The notes under the pieces: generated by a model
The model's input: the letters and a program-made list of their open reading frames with translations, nothing else
Told to the model about the DNA's origin: nothing
Database searches by the model: none
Program-made: the position numbers and the translations under genes
Part shown: one piece after another, positions 26,075 through 34,188 of the stretch
Position numbering within the stretch: the first letter of the stretch is position 1
Layout of the letters: every line of letters starts with the position of its first letter
Source of the DNA: Turneriella sp.
GTDB lineage: Bacteria; Spirochaetota; Leptospiria; Turneriellales; Turneriellaceae
Assembly: GCA_019186965.1 (NCBI GenBank)
Contig: JABARV010000005.1
Location: 124,001 to 188,000, forward strand
Direction: 5' to 3'
Length of the DNA: 64,000 nt

Positions 26075-26932
26075 TTGAAAATTGAAACGCAAAACGGCTT
26101 TGTAAGGCTCCTTGAGGGGGGACGCGAACAATCGCTCTGGAAAAAAAATTCTCCCGACCTCATTATACACTCGTACTTGCGTACTGTCGCTTTGGCGTCC
26201 CTATCTTGGAGCGGCTTCAATGACCAAAGAAAAGGGCATGCGCTCATGTTTGGCTTAGGCGGCGGAATTTTATGCCGCTTTTTAGCGCGGCAATTTTCTA
26301 ACCTAAGTTTAGATGTAGTAGAACCCGATACAAAAATTATCCAAATTGCAAAAGAACATTTTTCTCTTACCGAAAGCTCTATACAGAATCTGCGTATACA
26401 CCAAACCGATGGCCGCAGTTACCTAAATAAAAGTACTCAGGTATACGATATGATAATTTTGGATGCATTCGACGCAATTTATATTCCCGCCGACTTAATG
26501 GGAATTGAGTTTCTTCGCCTTGTCCATTCGCGCCTAAAAGAGAGCGGCGTTTTTATTGCAAATACCTGGGTTTCTCCCGATTTATTGCCGCTGGAGAGCG
26601 CAACGTATAGGTATATATTTTCACCGCTTTACGACATCCGCCGCTACCCCAATACCGACGGCAACAGAATTTTACTTTTTAACCCTCAAAAAAATTTTTA
26701 TAACTCCACGAAAAAAAATATTTCGCACATTTTACCAATCCACGCATATATCCGCGAAAACGCGCTTAAAGCAGATAAACGTATTTCGTACAAGACGTTA
26801 CAGGAAAAAAGGTACAGCTTATATATTGCTGCGCATAAAATTCGTATCAAGGAAATAACTCCTCCTTTTGCCTCAGAGCTTATTTACGATACAAACGCAG
26901 ACTTCTTGCGCCGCCAAGCAAAATTTGAATAG
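26075..26932 (+). CDS. Spermidine-synthase-like methyltransferase-fold protein
   Basis: A Rossmann-fold protein of 285 residues starting with TTG at 26075, six bases after the receptor stop. MFGLGGGILCRFLAR is the nucleotide-binding glycine loop, DVVEPDTKIIQIAKEHF the acidic strand end, and MIILDAFDAIYIPADLMGIEFLRLVHSRL the region after the catalytic Asp in the spermidine synthase family. The N-terminal beta domain is reduced. It could be a polyamine aminopropyltransferase relative or an uncharacterised SAM-dependent methyltransferase. Likely co-transcribed with the receptor. Confidence 0.75.
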   Translation: MKIETQNGFVRLLEGGREQSLWKKNSPDLIIHSYLRTVALASLSWSGFNDQRKGHALMFGLGGGILCRFLARQFSNLSLDVVEPDTKIIQIAKEHFSLTESSIQNLRIHQTDGRSYLNKSTQVYDMIILDAFDAIYIPADLMGIEFLRLVHSRLKESGVFIANTWVSPDLLPLESATYRYIFSPLYDIRRYPNTDGNRILLFNPQKNFYNSTKKNISHILPIHAYIRENALKADKRISYKTLQEKRYSLYIAAHKIRIKEITPPFASELIYDTNADFLRRQAKFE

Positions 26933-26957
26933 CGCTATAAATAAAGAATTTGTAAAT

Positions 26958-27860
26958 TTATTTTAGAAAAAATTCGAGAACAGCTTTTTGCGTATGCAGC
27001 CGATTTTCTGCTTGGTCAAAAATACGCGACATGGGCGATTCAAAAACGGCTTCTGTAATTTCTTCGCCTTTATGCGCAGGTAAACAGTGTAGTATAATTG
27101 CGGATTTTTTTGCATACGAAAGGACTTCTTCGTTAAGCTGAAATTTTTTTAAATTTTCTTTTTTTTGTTCAGCCTTCGCTTCTTCGCCCATCGAAACCCA
27201 AACGTCGGTATAAAGCACGTCCGCGTCTTTTGCGGCTTGTAGAACATTTTGCGTAATTGTAACTTGCCCACCCAAGCGTGCGGCGATTGTTAAAACGTCT
27301 GCGCTGGGTAAAAGGTTCTCTGGTGTCGCGATAACAATCTCACAACCATAATGCGCCGAGCCAATAAGAAGCGAATGTGCAACATTTGAAGAACCATCTC
27401 CCACAAAAACCAGTTTTGCTCCCTTACCGATACCGTTTTCTTTAAGCGTCAAAAAATCCGCAAGCGCCTGGCAGGGATGGAACTTATCCGACAAACCATT
27501 TATAACAGGTATACGTGCGTGTGCGGCAAGCGATTCCAACGTAGAATGCGACTTTACACGCGCCATAATAGCGTTTACATACCGCGCCATTACGCGTGCG
27601 GTATCCGAAATTTCTTCGCCACGCGAAAGTTGCAAATCGTTTTGCGTTAAAATTAGTGGATAGCCCCCCAACTCTACTACCGCAACTTCAAACGAAATAC
27701 GGGTGCGTGTCGAAGGCTTTTCAAAGAAAAGCGCGACACATTTATCCGTAAGCGGTTTACCCCAAGCCGCCTTATTTCTTTTACCATCGAGAGCACGCGT
27801 TAAAATCTCCTGAAACTCTTCGCGTGCAAGCGCGGTTAAACTTAAAAAGCTTCGACTCAT
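26958..27860 (-). CDS. argF: Ornithine carbamoyltransferase
   Basis: Makes citrulline from ornithine and carbamoyl phosphate in arginine synthesis (cytosolic trimer). The carbamoyl phosphate motif FEKPSTRTRISFEVA, HPCQALADFLTLKE, and ornithine-binding HCLPAHKGEEITEAVFE are intact; length 300 is typical. The presence of HCLP and absence of an aspartate loop excludes aspartate carbamoyltransferase. It is downstream of coaE and the SPOR gene on the same strand (11-base gap). argC lies far away at 52.3 kb, so arginine genes are scattered. Confidence 0.92.
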   Translation of the reverse strand: MSRSFLSLTALAREEFQEILTRALDGKRNKAAWGKPLTDKCVALFFEKPSTRTRISFEVAVVELGGYPLILTQNDLQLSRGEEISDTARVMARYVNAIMARVKSHSTLESLAAHARIPVINGLSDKFHPCQALADFLTLKENGIGKGAKLVFVGDGSSNVAHSLLIGSAHYGCEIVIATPENLLPSADVLTIAARLGGQVTITQNVLQAAKDADVLYTDVWVSMGEEAKAEQKKENLKKFQLNEEVLSYAKKSAIILHCLPAHKGEEITEAVFESPMSRIFDQAENRLHTQKAVLEFFLK

Positions 27861-27871
27861 TCTGCTGTTAG

Positions 27872-28654
27872 TTATGTTGCGTCGCTAGGGGGAGAAAGCT
27901 TGCGGATATATACATTATAATCAAGTTCTTTAAGCCGAGCAAGCGCACGGTCAAGCTTACTTTTAGATTTAGTCCTTCCTACTGTTACAAGATAGTAATC
28001 GCCGCTTTTTTCTGAACGTGCGCGTATTCCTTCGCTCTTAAGCTTTTCGACAAGATTTTGTGCGTCAGTTGGCCTTTTGAATGCAGCAACTTGGATTGTA
28101 TAACGCGTCCGTGCAGCACTCTGCGCTTTTGCAGTCCCTGCGACTAGAGCTAATTCTTCGTCTACATCTTCACTGACAACAGATTTCACTTTTCGTTTTT
28201 TGCGTTTTTGGCCGCTTGCGTGTTTTTTGCTGTGGTCTATTTCTCCAGACACTTCGCTACGGGTGCGCGTTTTTTTTGCCTGCTTTTTGTGTTGCTTTGC
28301 CGCCGCGTTTCTTGGTGGCCCAGATACTAAGGGGTCTTCTTTAAGGGGGATTTCCGATTTTGTTTCAGGGACACTGGGTACCGCTGGCACAGAGGGAATT
28401 TCAACAGGAGTAGGCGATACATTTTCGCGAACAGGTGATGGACCAGAAGCCAACACAAGTTTATCCGCGCTTTCGATACTTGACGCAACGGGACTTGCTA
28501 CATCTTTATCCGAGGCCAGTTTATCGCTTTTAGCGCTTTGGCTGCGCCCGATTGCCATCCCTAAAAACAGGGTTAAGCCTAATGCGACAAGCGCCCCCCC
28601 TACGAGAATTGCAATACGCCGCATGTCTAAATTCATTACATAAAATTCTTTCAT
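27872..28654 (-). CDS. SPOR-domain inner-membrane protein
   Basis: A 260-residue bitopic protein with a short cytosolic N-terminus, one membrane segment (about residues 12-32, IAILVGGALVALGLTLFLGMAIG), a Ser/Pro/Lys-rich periplasmic linker (35-170), and a C-terminal SPOR domain (about 180-260: RYTIQVAAFKRPTDAQNLVEKLKSEGIRA, YYLVTVGRTKSKSKLDRALARLKE). SPOR domains bind denuded glycan strands at division sites, so a role in division or wall remodelling is likely. The start overlaps the coaE stop by ATGA. Confidence 0.88.
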   Translation of the reverse strand: MKEFYVMNLDMRRIAILVGGALVALGLTLFLGMAIGRSQSAKSDKLASDKDVASPVASSIESADKLVLASGPSPVRENVSPTPVEIPSVPAVPSVPETKSEIPLKEDPLVSGPPRNAAAKQHKKQAKKTRTRSEVSGEIDHSKKHASGQKRKKRKVKSVVSEDVDEELALVAGTAKAQSAARTRYTIQVAAFKRPTDAQNLVEKLKSEGIRARSEKSGDYYLVTVGRTKSKSKLDRALARLKELDYNVYIRKLSPPSDAT

Positions 28655-29295
28655 AAAGATACCAACTTTTGATATACCCGTGAAACCTCTTCTTTAAGCT
28701 TATCGACGGTTCCCGAGTTATCTATTATATAGTCGGCCAAGCTACGCTTTTCTTCAATGGAAATTTGTGCGTTTAGCCGTGCATAGACCTCTTCTTCGGT
28801 AAGCGGCACTTTAGCGTCGTGCGCTCTTTTTAGCGTACGCGCCACGCAAACTTTTTCGGGTGCGTAAACGAGAATTGTTGCTTTTACGCGTTTATTTAAT
28901 CCCGTTTCAAAAAGGAGAGGGACATCGTAGATAACAAGCTTACCCTCCCCTATATTTTTTAAACGCCGTTTAAATTCCTCTTGGATTGGCGGATGCATAA
29001 TGCTGTTTAGTTGCAAAACCCTATCGGGGTCACCAAACGTAATGCTCCCTAAACGCGCACGGTTAAGCACTCCACTATTTGAAAAAAGTGGTTCTGGCGA
29101 ATACTCTTGCCAAGCGTTTTCTATTTTCTCCCTAATTTCTTTGTAATAAGGTGCGGTAGGGTTTACCACATAACGCGCAATTTCATCCGCATCGAGAAGA
29201 GAAGCACCCATCTCTTGAAGCATTTTGGCGGCAGTCGATTTTCCGCTCCCTATAACTCCGGTTAAACCGTAAACTTGTGCGTAAGGATTTTCCAC
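28651..29295 (-). CDS. coaE: Dephospho-CoA kinase
   Basis: Last step of coenzyme A synthesis: ATP-dependent phosphorylation of the 3'-hydroxyl of dephospho-CoA. The P-loop GVIGSGKSTAAKML, the LDADEIARYVV motif, YDVPLLFETGLNK and DYIIDNSGTVDKLKEEV are standard CoaE features; length 214 is typical. First gene of a minus-strand run coaE-SPOR-argF. Confidence 0.95.
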   Translation of the reverse strand: MENPYAQVYGLTGVIGSGKSTAAKMLQEMGASLLDADEIARYVVNPTAPYYKEIREKIENAWQEYSPEPLFSNSGVLNRARLGSITFGDPDRVLQLNSIMHPPIQEEFKRRLKNIGEGKLVIYDVPLLFETGLNKRVKATILVYAPEKVCVARTLKRAHDAKVPLTEEEVYARLNAQISIEEKRSLADYIIDNSGTVDKLKEEVSRVYQKLVSL

Positions 29296-29373
29296 AGGGA
29301 AGCTTTGTGTTTTAGTATTCGGTGAAAAGCAATTTGCTCGCTCGTGTATTGAAAAATAAAAGCGCGGCTCTAT

Positions 29374-30219
29374 ATGCTTATACTAACAACAATTACTCTT
29401 CTTTTTATTTTGCTTTTAACGTATTTAACTATACGCGAGCTTAGGCACAAACCGCTTTCTTTCACTGTATATTTTCCTCATTTTAAACCTACCCTTGCAT
29501 CGCACCGAGGTTTTGGTAAACACGGCCCCATTGCAGAAAACACCCTCCCTGCTTTTTTAGCCTCTGAAAAATTGGGATTTACCATGCACGAGTTTGACGT
29601 ACGCCGCACTATAGACAACGAAGTTATGCTTTTACACGGCCCACGCCTTGAGGTAACAAGCGACGGCAAAGGACGTATGGAAGAGCACACTCTCTCTACT
29701 ATTAAAACTTTGGACGCAGGATTTTACACCAAGAAAAATATAAATCCAAAAAAATATAAACCAACCCCTTTTGCAACTCTGCGCGAAGTGCTTACGAAAC
29801 TTCCTAAAAAAACAAAGTTCAATATTGAAATCAAGCGCGACCGGTGGGATTTCTCCAAAGGGGTCGAAGATTTAACTGTACGCGTAGTTACTTACGAAGG
29901 TGTTGAAAGCCGCGTCTGTTTTTCGGGATTCCATTTTTTGACATTGTGGCACCTACGCCGTTTTCGCACAAAGGTTCCTATTGGGCTTCTTATTGAAAAA
30001 AGTCCCTTTGCGCTTTTAAAGCTACACCTTTACCGATTTCTTCTTTTACCCGACAATATCCACTTAGATTACAAACTCGCCACACCAAAACTTATGGCAT
30101 CTCTTAAACGGCGCGGGTATGGCCTTGCATTTTGGACTGTCAACGACGCTGCAATAGTAAATGATTTATTCGCGCATGGCGCAGATGTTGTAATTACAGA
30201 CAATATGGAGTTAGTCTAA
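29374..30219 (+). CDS. Membrane-anchored glycerophosphodiester phosphodiesterase
   Basis: Hydrolyses deacylated phospholipid heads to glycerol-3-phosphate and alcohol. An N-terminal membrane segment (MLILTTITLLFILLLTYLTI) precedes a GDPD TIM barrel with ASHRGFG (catalytic His, Arg), ENTLPAF (metal Glu), HEFDVRRT (Glu/Asp ligands), MLLHG (second His), FNIEIKRD, and the C-terminal AFWTVNDAAIVNDLFAHGADVVITDN. Length is typical for the family. Its stop overlaps the convergent FtsX-like gene by 4 bases. Confidence 0.9.
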   Translation: MLILTTITLLFILLLTYLTIRELRHKPLSFTVYFPHFKPTLASHRGFGKHGPIAENTLPAFLASEKLGFTMHEFDVRRTIDNEVMLLHGPRLEVTSDGKGRMEEHTLSTIKTLDAGFYTKKNINPKKYKPTPFATLREVLTKLPKKTKFNIEIKRDRWDFSKGVEDLTVRVVTYEGVESRVCFSGFHFLTLWHLRRFRTKVPIGLLIEKSPFALLKLHLYRFLLLPDNIHLDYKLATPKLMASLKRRGYGLAFWTVNDAAIVNDLFAHGADVVITDNMELV

Positions 30220-30722
30220 ATTCTTTCTTTAAGTAGCAACGCGGGAGATTTTTGCGAATAGAGAAAAAGAAAACTTAAAAAAGAAAACGCAACGCCTAAA
30301 AGGAGTAAAAATTGCGCAACAATAACGCGCTCAAAAGAAGCTGTTTGTATTGATTTTTCAGCAAAAAATCCGCTTAAGATTAAATCCGTTGAAACAGCGG
30401 GTAAAAGAGCCAGTAACGCAATAAAAATATTTTGCAAAGTGTAGTAGCCTAAGATTTTAAACCGCGTAAATCCAAGAGTTTCAAAATTACCCATTTCGTA
30501 ACGCAAAGCACGGCACAAAATAGCCTGTACCATAAGTACACCAAAGGCAAACCCAATTAGGAGTAGCGCAAACGCGTAAAGGAGCACCGAATTGTGCACG
30601 CTTAAATATTTGGCGTAACGTACGAAAACCGCCGTCTCAACGTATGCGATAAGGTAAAGAAAACCAACGAGTGCCCACGCCATTGGCGCACGTTTAAGTC
30701 CCAAGCGCCAAAATTGGATCAT
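30216..30722 (-). CDS. FtsX-like single-domain permease fragment/protein
   Basis: A 168-residue membrane protein with about four hydrophobic helices. RYEMGNFETLGFTRFKILGYYTLQNIFIALLALLPAVSTDLIL and the C-terminal SPALLLKERI match the transmembrane unit of FtsX/MacB-type ABC permeases, which normally carry an extra periplasmic domain and pair with an ATPase. No ATPase gene is adjacent, so it is either a minimal permease using a partner elsewhere or a remnant. The start overlaps the gyrA stop by ATGA. Confidence 0.6.
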   Translation of the reverse strand: MIQFWRLGLKRAPMAWALVGFLYLIAYVETAVFVRYAKYLSVHNSVLLYAFALLLIGFAFGVLMVQAILCRALRYEMGNFETLGFTRFKILGYYTLQNIFIALLALLPAVSTDLILSGFFAEKSIQTASFERVIVAQFLLLLGVAFSFLSFLFLYSQKSPALLLKERI

Positions 30723-33226
30723 TTTTTCTCCGCTGGCATTAAGTCGGGTACATAGACAGTCATGTCCGCAACTTTATCAGACTGGACTATGTCGACCACA
30801 CGCACTCCCGACGCGCTACGCCCTTGGACTGCAATTTGTTTTACCTCGCTTCTAAGCACCATACCAGAATTTGTTGTAACAATTACTTCGGCGGCATCTG
30901 TTACTGTACGGATGACAACTGCGTTTCCTGTTTTTTCGGTTACTTTAAAAAATGCCATGCCTTTTCCGCCACGCCCTTTGGCGCCAAACTCATCGTACTT
31001 GACGCGCTTGCCATAACCCGCTTCGCTTACAACAAGAAGGTACGATTTATTTCCCTTAACAACGTCTAAACCGACCATGTAGTCTTGCCCTTCGAGCGTC
31101 ATACCAATAATACCCGACGCAGCACGACCCTGTGCACGCATTTTTCCTAAATTGGTACGCAAGCCCGAGCCTTCGGCCGTCGCGAGAAAAATATCGTCCT
31201 TTTCTTCGACAATGGCGACATCGACCAAATAGTCTTTTTCCGATGCTTTAAATTGCATCGCCATCACTCCGCCTTTTTTAGCGTTTGCAATTTGCGCAAG
31301 TTCAAGTTTTTTAATAATCCCTTGCCGCGTAAGCATAAGAAGATATTTTTTGTCGCTAAACTCTGTGACAGAGCGCACAACGGTAATTATCTCGTCGCTC
31401 CCCATTGATAAAAATCCTTTGATGTGTTTGCCACGCGCATCTTTCGACGCTTCTGGAACCTCATACGCTTTCATATAAAAGACTTTTCCACGCGTCGAGA
31501 AGAAGAGAAGAAAATCTAAGCTTTGGCAAAAATGCACATGCTTAAGCGCGTCTTCTTTTTTACCGCCCGAGATAACTCCCTTACCACCGCGTTGCTGCCT
31601 ACGGAAAGTATCGAGAGGCATTCTACGTATATAACCGCTTTCTGAAATGGTGATAACTTCGTTTTCATTTTGGATTAAATCTTCAGTTTCCATTTTTACC
31701 GAATCGCCATCGACAAGAGAAACTTCCGAGGTGCGGTTAACGCCGTGTTTAGCAACCACGACGCCCAACTCCGATTTAATGATGCCGTACATTCTTGCTT
31801 CCGATTTGAGGATGTCGCGAAGCTCTTTAATAAGTTTTTTGATTTCGGCAAGTTCTTCTAAAATCTTTTTTGATTCGAGCGAAGTAAGCTTCTGCAAGCG
31901 CATCTCTAAAATTGCGTTTGCCTGAATTTCGGAAAGTTTAAAGCGCTTCATAAGCGCAGTGCGTGCCACTTCGACGGTTTCGCTTTTACGGATAATTTTA
32001 ATAACTTCATCGATAAAATCGAGGGCTATTTTTAAACCTTCGAGGATGTGTGCGCGTTCTTCGGCCTTTCTTAAATCGTACCGTGTACGGCGCTCAACGA
32101 CTTCACGGCGGTGCGCAAGAAAGTGTTGCAGCATTTGCTTGAGGTTTAAAACTTGAGGTTCGCCACCAACAAGAGCTAAGAAAATAATTCCATAACTAAT
32201 TTGGAGCGCGGTATGCTGGTAAAGCTGGTTTAGTACAATGTTAGCCTGCGCATCTTTTCGCAATTCAAAAACAATGCGCATTCCTGTACGGTCAGATTCA
32301 TCGCGGATTTCTGCAATCCCTTCAATTTTTTTATCGTTTACTAAAGCAGCGATCCGTGAAAGTAAATCGTTCTTTTTTACTTCATAAGGAATTTGTGTAA
32401 CGATAATTGCCTCACGCCCACGCGTCCCCTCTTCGATGTTTGCCACCGCACGTATTTTAATTGAACCACGCCCCGTCGTGTACGCAGATTTAAGCCCGTC
32501 TTTTCCGATAATTATTCCGCCTGTGGGAAAATCGGGCGCGGGGATCTTTTTCATCAGCTCTTTAATAGACGCCTCTGGATTATCGATTAAAAGCTCGAGC
32601 GCAGAAGCCACTTCTTTAAGGTTGTGCGGAGGAATTTTTGTCGCCATCCCCACGGCAATTCCCGATGAACCGTTAACCAAAAGGTTTGGCCATGCAGCGG
32701 GCAACACTTTAGGCTCGCGCCGCGTACCGTCAAAGTTGTCGGCAAAATCTACGGTCTCTTTGTCGATATCTTTCAAAAGCTCTTCCGCCATGGAAGTTAG
32801 CCTTGCTTCGGTATAGCGATACGCCGCAGGGGGATCTCCATCGACCGAACCAAAGTTACCTTGGCCGTCGATTAAAAGTTCACGCATAGAAAAATCTTGC
32901 GCCATGCGTACCATTGTATCGTACACTGCTGCGTCGCCGTGCGGGTGGTAGTTACCTATAACTTCACCGACTATTTTTGCCGACTTAACGTATGCCCTGT
33001 CTTGCCGCCACGCACGTTCGTTCATCGCGTGTAGAATACGGCGGTGGACGGGCTTCAAGCCGTCGCGTACGTCGGGAAGTGCACGCCCGACGATAACGCT
33101 CATCGCGTACGCTAGATACGACTTTTTCATTTGGTCTTCTATTTCAACCGGTATAATTTCTTTTGCTACCGTTTCGGGAATTTTGGATTCGTCGCCACCT
33201 TTTCCAGTGCGCTTACCTTTAGCCAT
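30719..33226 (-). CDS. gyrA: DNA gyrase subunit A
   Basis: The DNA-cleaving and rejoining subunit of gyrase. The N-terminal winged-helix/tower region includes MSVIVGRALPDVRDGLKPV, AAYRYTEARL with the catalytic tyrosine, and the quinolone-determining segment NYHPHGDAAVYDT. The C-terminal pinwheel carries a GyrA box (QQRGGKG) and a related GAKGRGGKG, which favours GyrA over ParC. Length 835 is normal. The residue aligned with E. coli Ser83 is Ala (A99; codon 32930-32932), while the Asp87 equivalent is kept. gyrB is not in the window. Confidence 0.95.
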   Translation of the reverse strand: MAKGKRTGKGGDESKIPETVAKEIIPVEIEDQMKKSYLAYAMSVIVGRALPDVRDGLKPVHRRILHAMNERAWRQDRAYVKSAKIVGEVIGNYHPHGDAAVYDTMVRMAQDFSMRELLIDGQGNFGSVDGDPPAAYRYTEARLTSMAEELLKDIDKETVDFADNFDGTRREPKVLPAAWPNLLVNGSSGIAVGMATKIPPHNLKEVASALELLIDNPEASIKELMKKIPAPDFPTGGIIIGKDGLKSAYTTGRGSIKIRAVANIEEGTRGREAIIVTQIPYEVKKNDLLSRIAALVNDKKIEGIAEIRDESDRTGMRIVFELRKDAQANIVLNQLYQHTALQISYGIIFLALVGGEPQVLNLKQMLQHFLAHRREVVERRTRYDLRKAEERAHILEGLKIALDFIDEVIKIIRKSETVEVARTALMKRFKLSEIQANAILEMRLQKLTSLESKKILEELAEIKKLIKELRDILKSEARMYGIIKSELGVVVAKHGVNRTSEVSLVDGDSVKMETEDLIQNENEVITISESGYIRRMPLDTFRRQQRGGKGVISGGKKEDALKHVHFCQSLDFLLFFSTRGKVFYMKAYEVPEASKDARGKHIKGFLSMGSDEIITVVRSVTEFSDKKYLLMLTRQGIIKKLELAQIANAKKGGVMAMQFKASEKDYLVDVAIVEEKDDIFLATAEGSGLRTNLGKMRAQGRAASGIIGMTLEGQDYMVGLDVVKGNKSYLLVVSEAGYGKRVKYDEFGAKGRGGKGMAFFKVTEKTGNAVVIRTVTDAAEVIVTTNSGMVLRSEVKQIAVQGRSASGVRVVDIVQSDKVADMTVYVPDLMPAEKK

Positions 33227-33309
33227 GCGACATAATAAAGGGGTGAAACAGCCAGTCGAGAATTTAAGTTACAAACGTGACGCGGCATCCAAAACACATA
33301 AACTAACCC

Positions 33310-34188
33310 ATGTACTTCCAAGATATCATCCAAACACTAAATACCTATTGGGCAGACCAAGGTTGTGTCATTGCACAAGGGCTCGACATGGAAGTGGGCG
33401 CAGGGACGTTTAACCCGCATACTTTTTTACGCGTCTTGGGACCAAATCCTTGGAACGTGGCGTATGTGGAACCATCCCGTAGACCCACCGATGGGCGCTA
33501 CGCAGAAAACCCTAACCGAGGGCAGCACTACTACCAATACCAGGTAATTATGAAACCTTCCCCACCCAATGCACAGGATGTATACCTGGGGAGTTTGCGT
33601 GCTTTGGGGTTTAAACTCGAAGAGCACGACATCCGTTTTGTACAAGACGATTGGGAGTCCCCCACTCTGGGCGCATCGGGTTTAGGTTGGGAGGTTTGGC
33701 TCAACGGAATGGAAGTAACCCAGTTTACATATTTTCAACAATGCGGATCTTTACCGCTTAGCCCTATATCCGTCGAGTACACATACGGGCTTGAGCGTTT
33801 AGCCATGTATTTACAAGGAGTCGAAAATATGTTCGACATCCTTTGGAATAAAAACATGAAGTACGGCGACATACACCGCCAAACCGAGTGGGAATACTCA
33901 CACTACAACTTTGAAGTTGCCGATACCAAAAAGCTTTTCCGTTGGTTCGACGAATACGAAGAAGAAGCAAAAAATATTCTCGCATGGGAAAAAGAACCGT
34001 TAGTTTTTCCTGCATACGATTACATGCTCAAATGCTCGCACGCGTTTAACCTTCTACATGCACGCGGGGCTGTTTCCCCAACAGAGAGACAAACCTTTAT
34101 CGCACGGGTACGCCACCTTGCGCAGCGTATTGCGGAACGCTATGTCGCAATACAAAAAAAGGAGCTTGAGAAAAAAGGAGCGGCGTAG
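33310..34188 (+). CDS. glyQ: Glycyl-tRNA synthetase alpha subunit
   Basis: The catalytic subunit of the bacterial alpha2beta2 glycyl-tRNA synthetase. [21 protein letters not shown] is the canonical N-terminus, followed by [26 protein letters not shown]-type motif 2 ([12 protein letters not shown]), and [20 protein letters not shown]. Length 292 is typical. The beta subunit gene glyS normally follows, but here the stop TAG abuts the ATG of an antiporter with no gap, so glyS must be elsewhere. Confidence 0.97.
   Translation: MYFQDIIQTLNTYWADQGCVIAQGLDMEVGAGTFNPHTFLRVLGPNPWNVAYVEPSRRPTDGRYAENPNRGQHYYQYQVIMKPSPPNAQDVYLGSLRALGFKLEEHDIRFVQDDWESPTLGASGLGWEVWLNGMEVTQFTYFQQCGSLPLSPISVEYTYGLERLAMYLQGVENMFDILWNKNMKYGDIHRQTEWEYSHYNFEVADTKKLFRWFDEYEEEAKNILAWEKEPLVFPAYDYMLKCSHAFNLLHARGAVSPTERQTFIARVRHLAQRIAERYVAIQKKELEKKGAA

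Noticed and set aside
30719-33226. Topoisomerase IV subunit ParC
   Set aside because: A GyrA-box-like QQRGGKG and the pinwheel repeats favour gyrase A.
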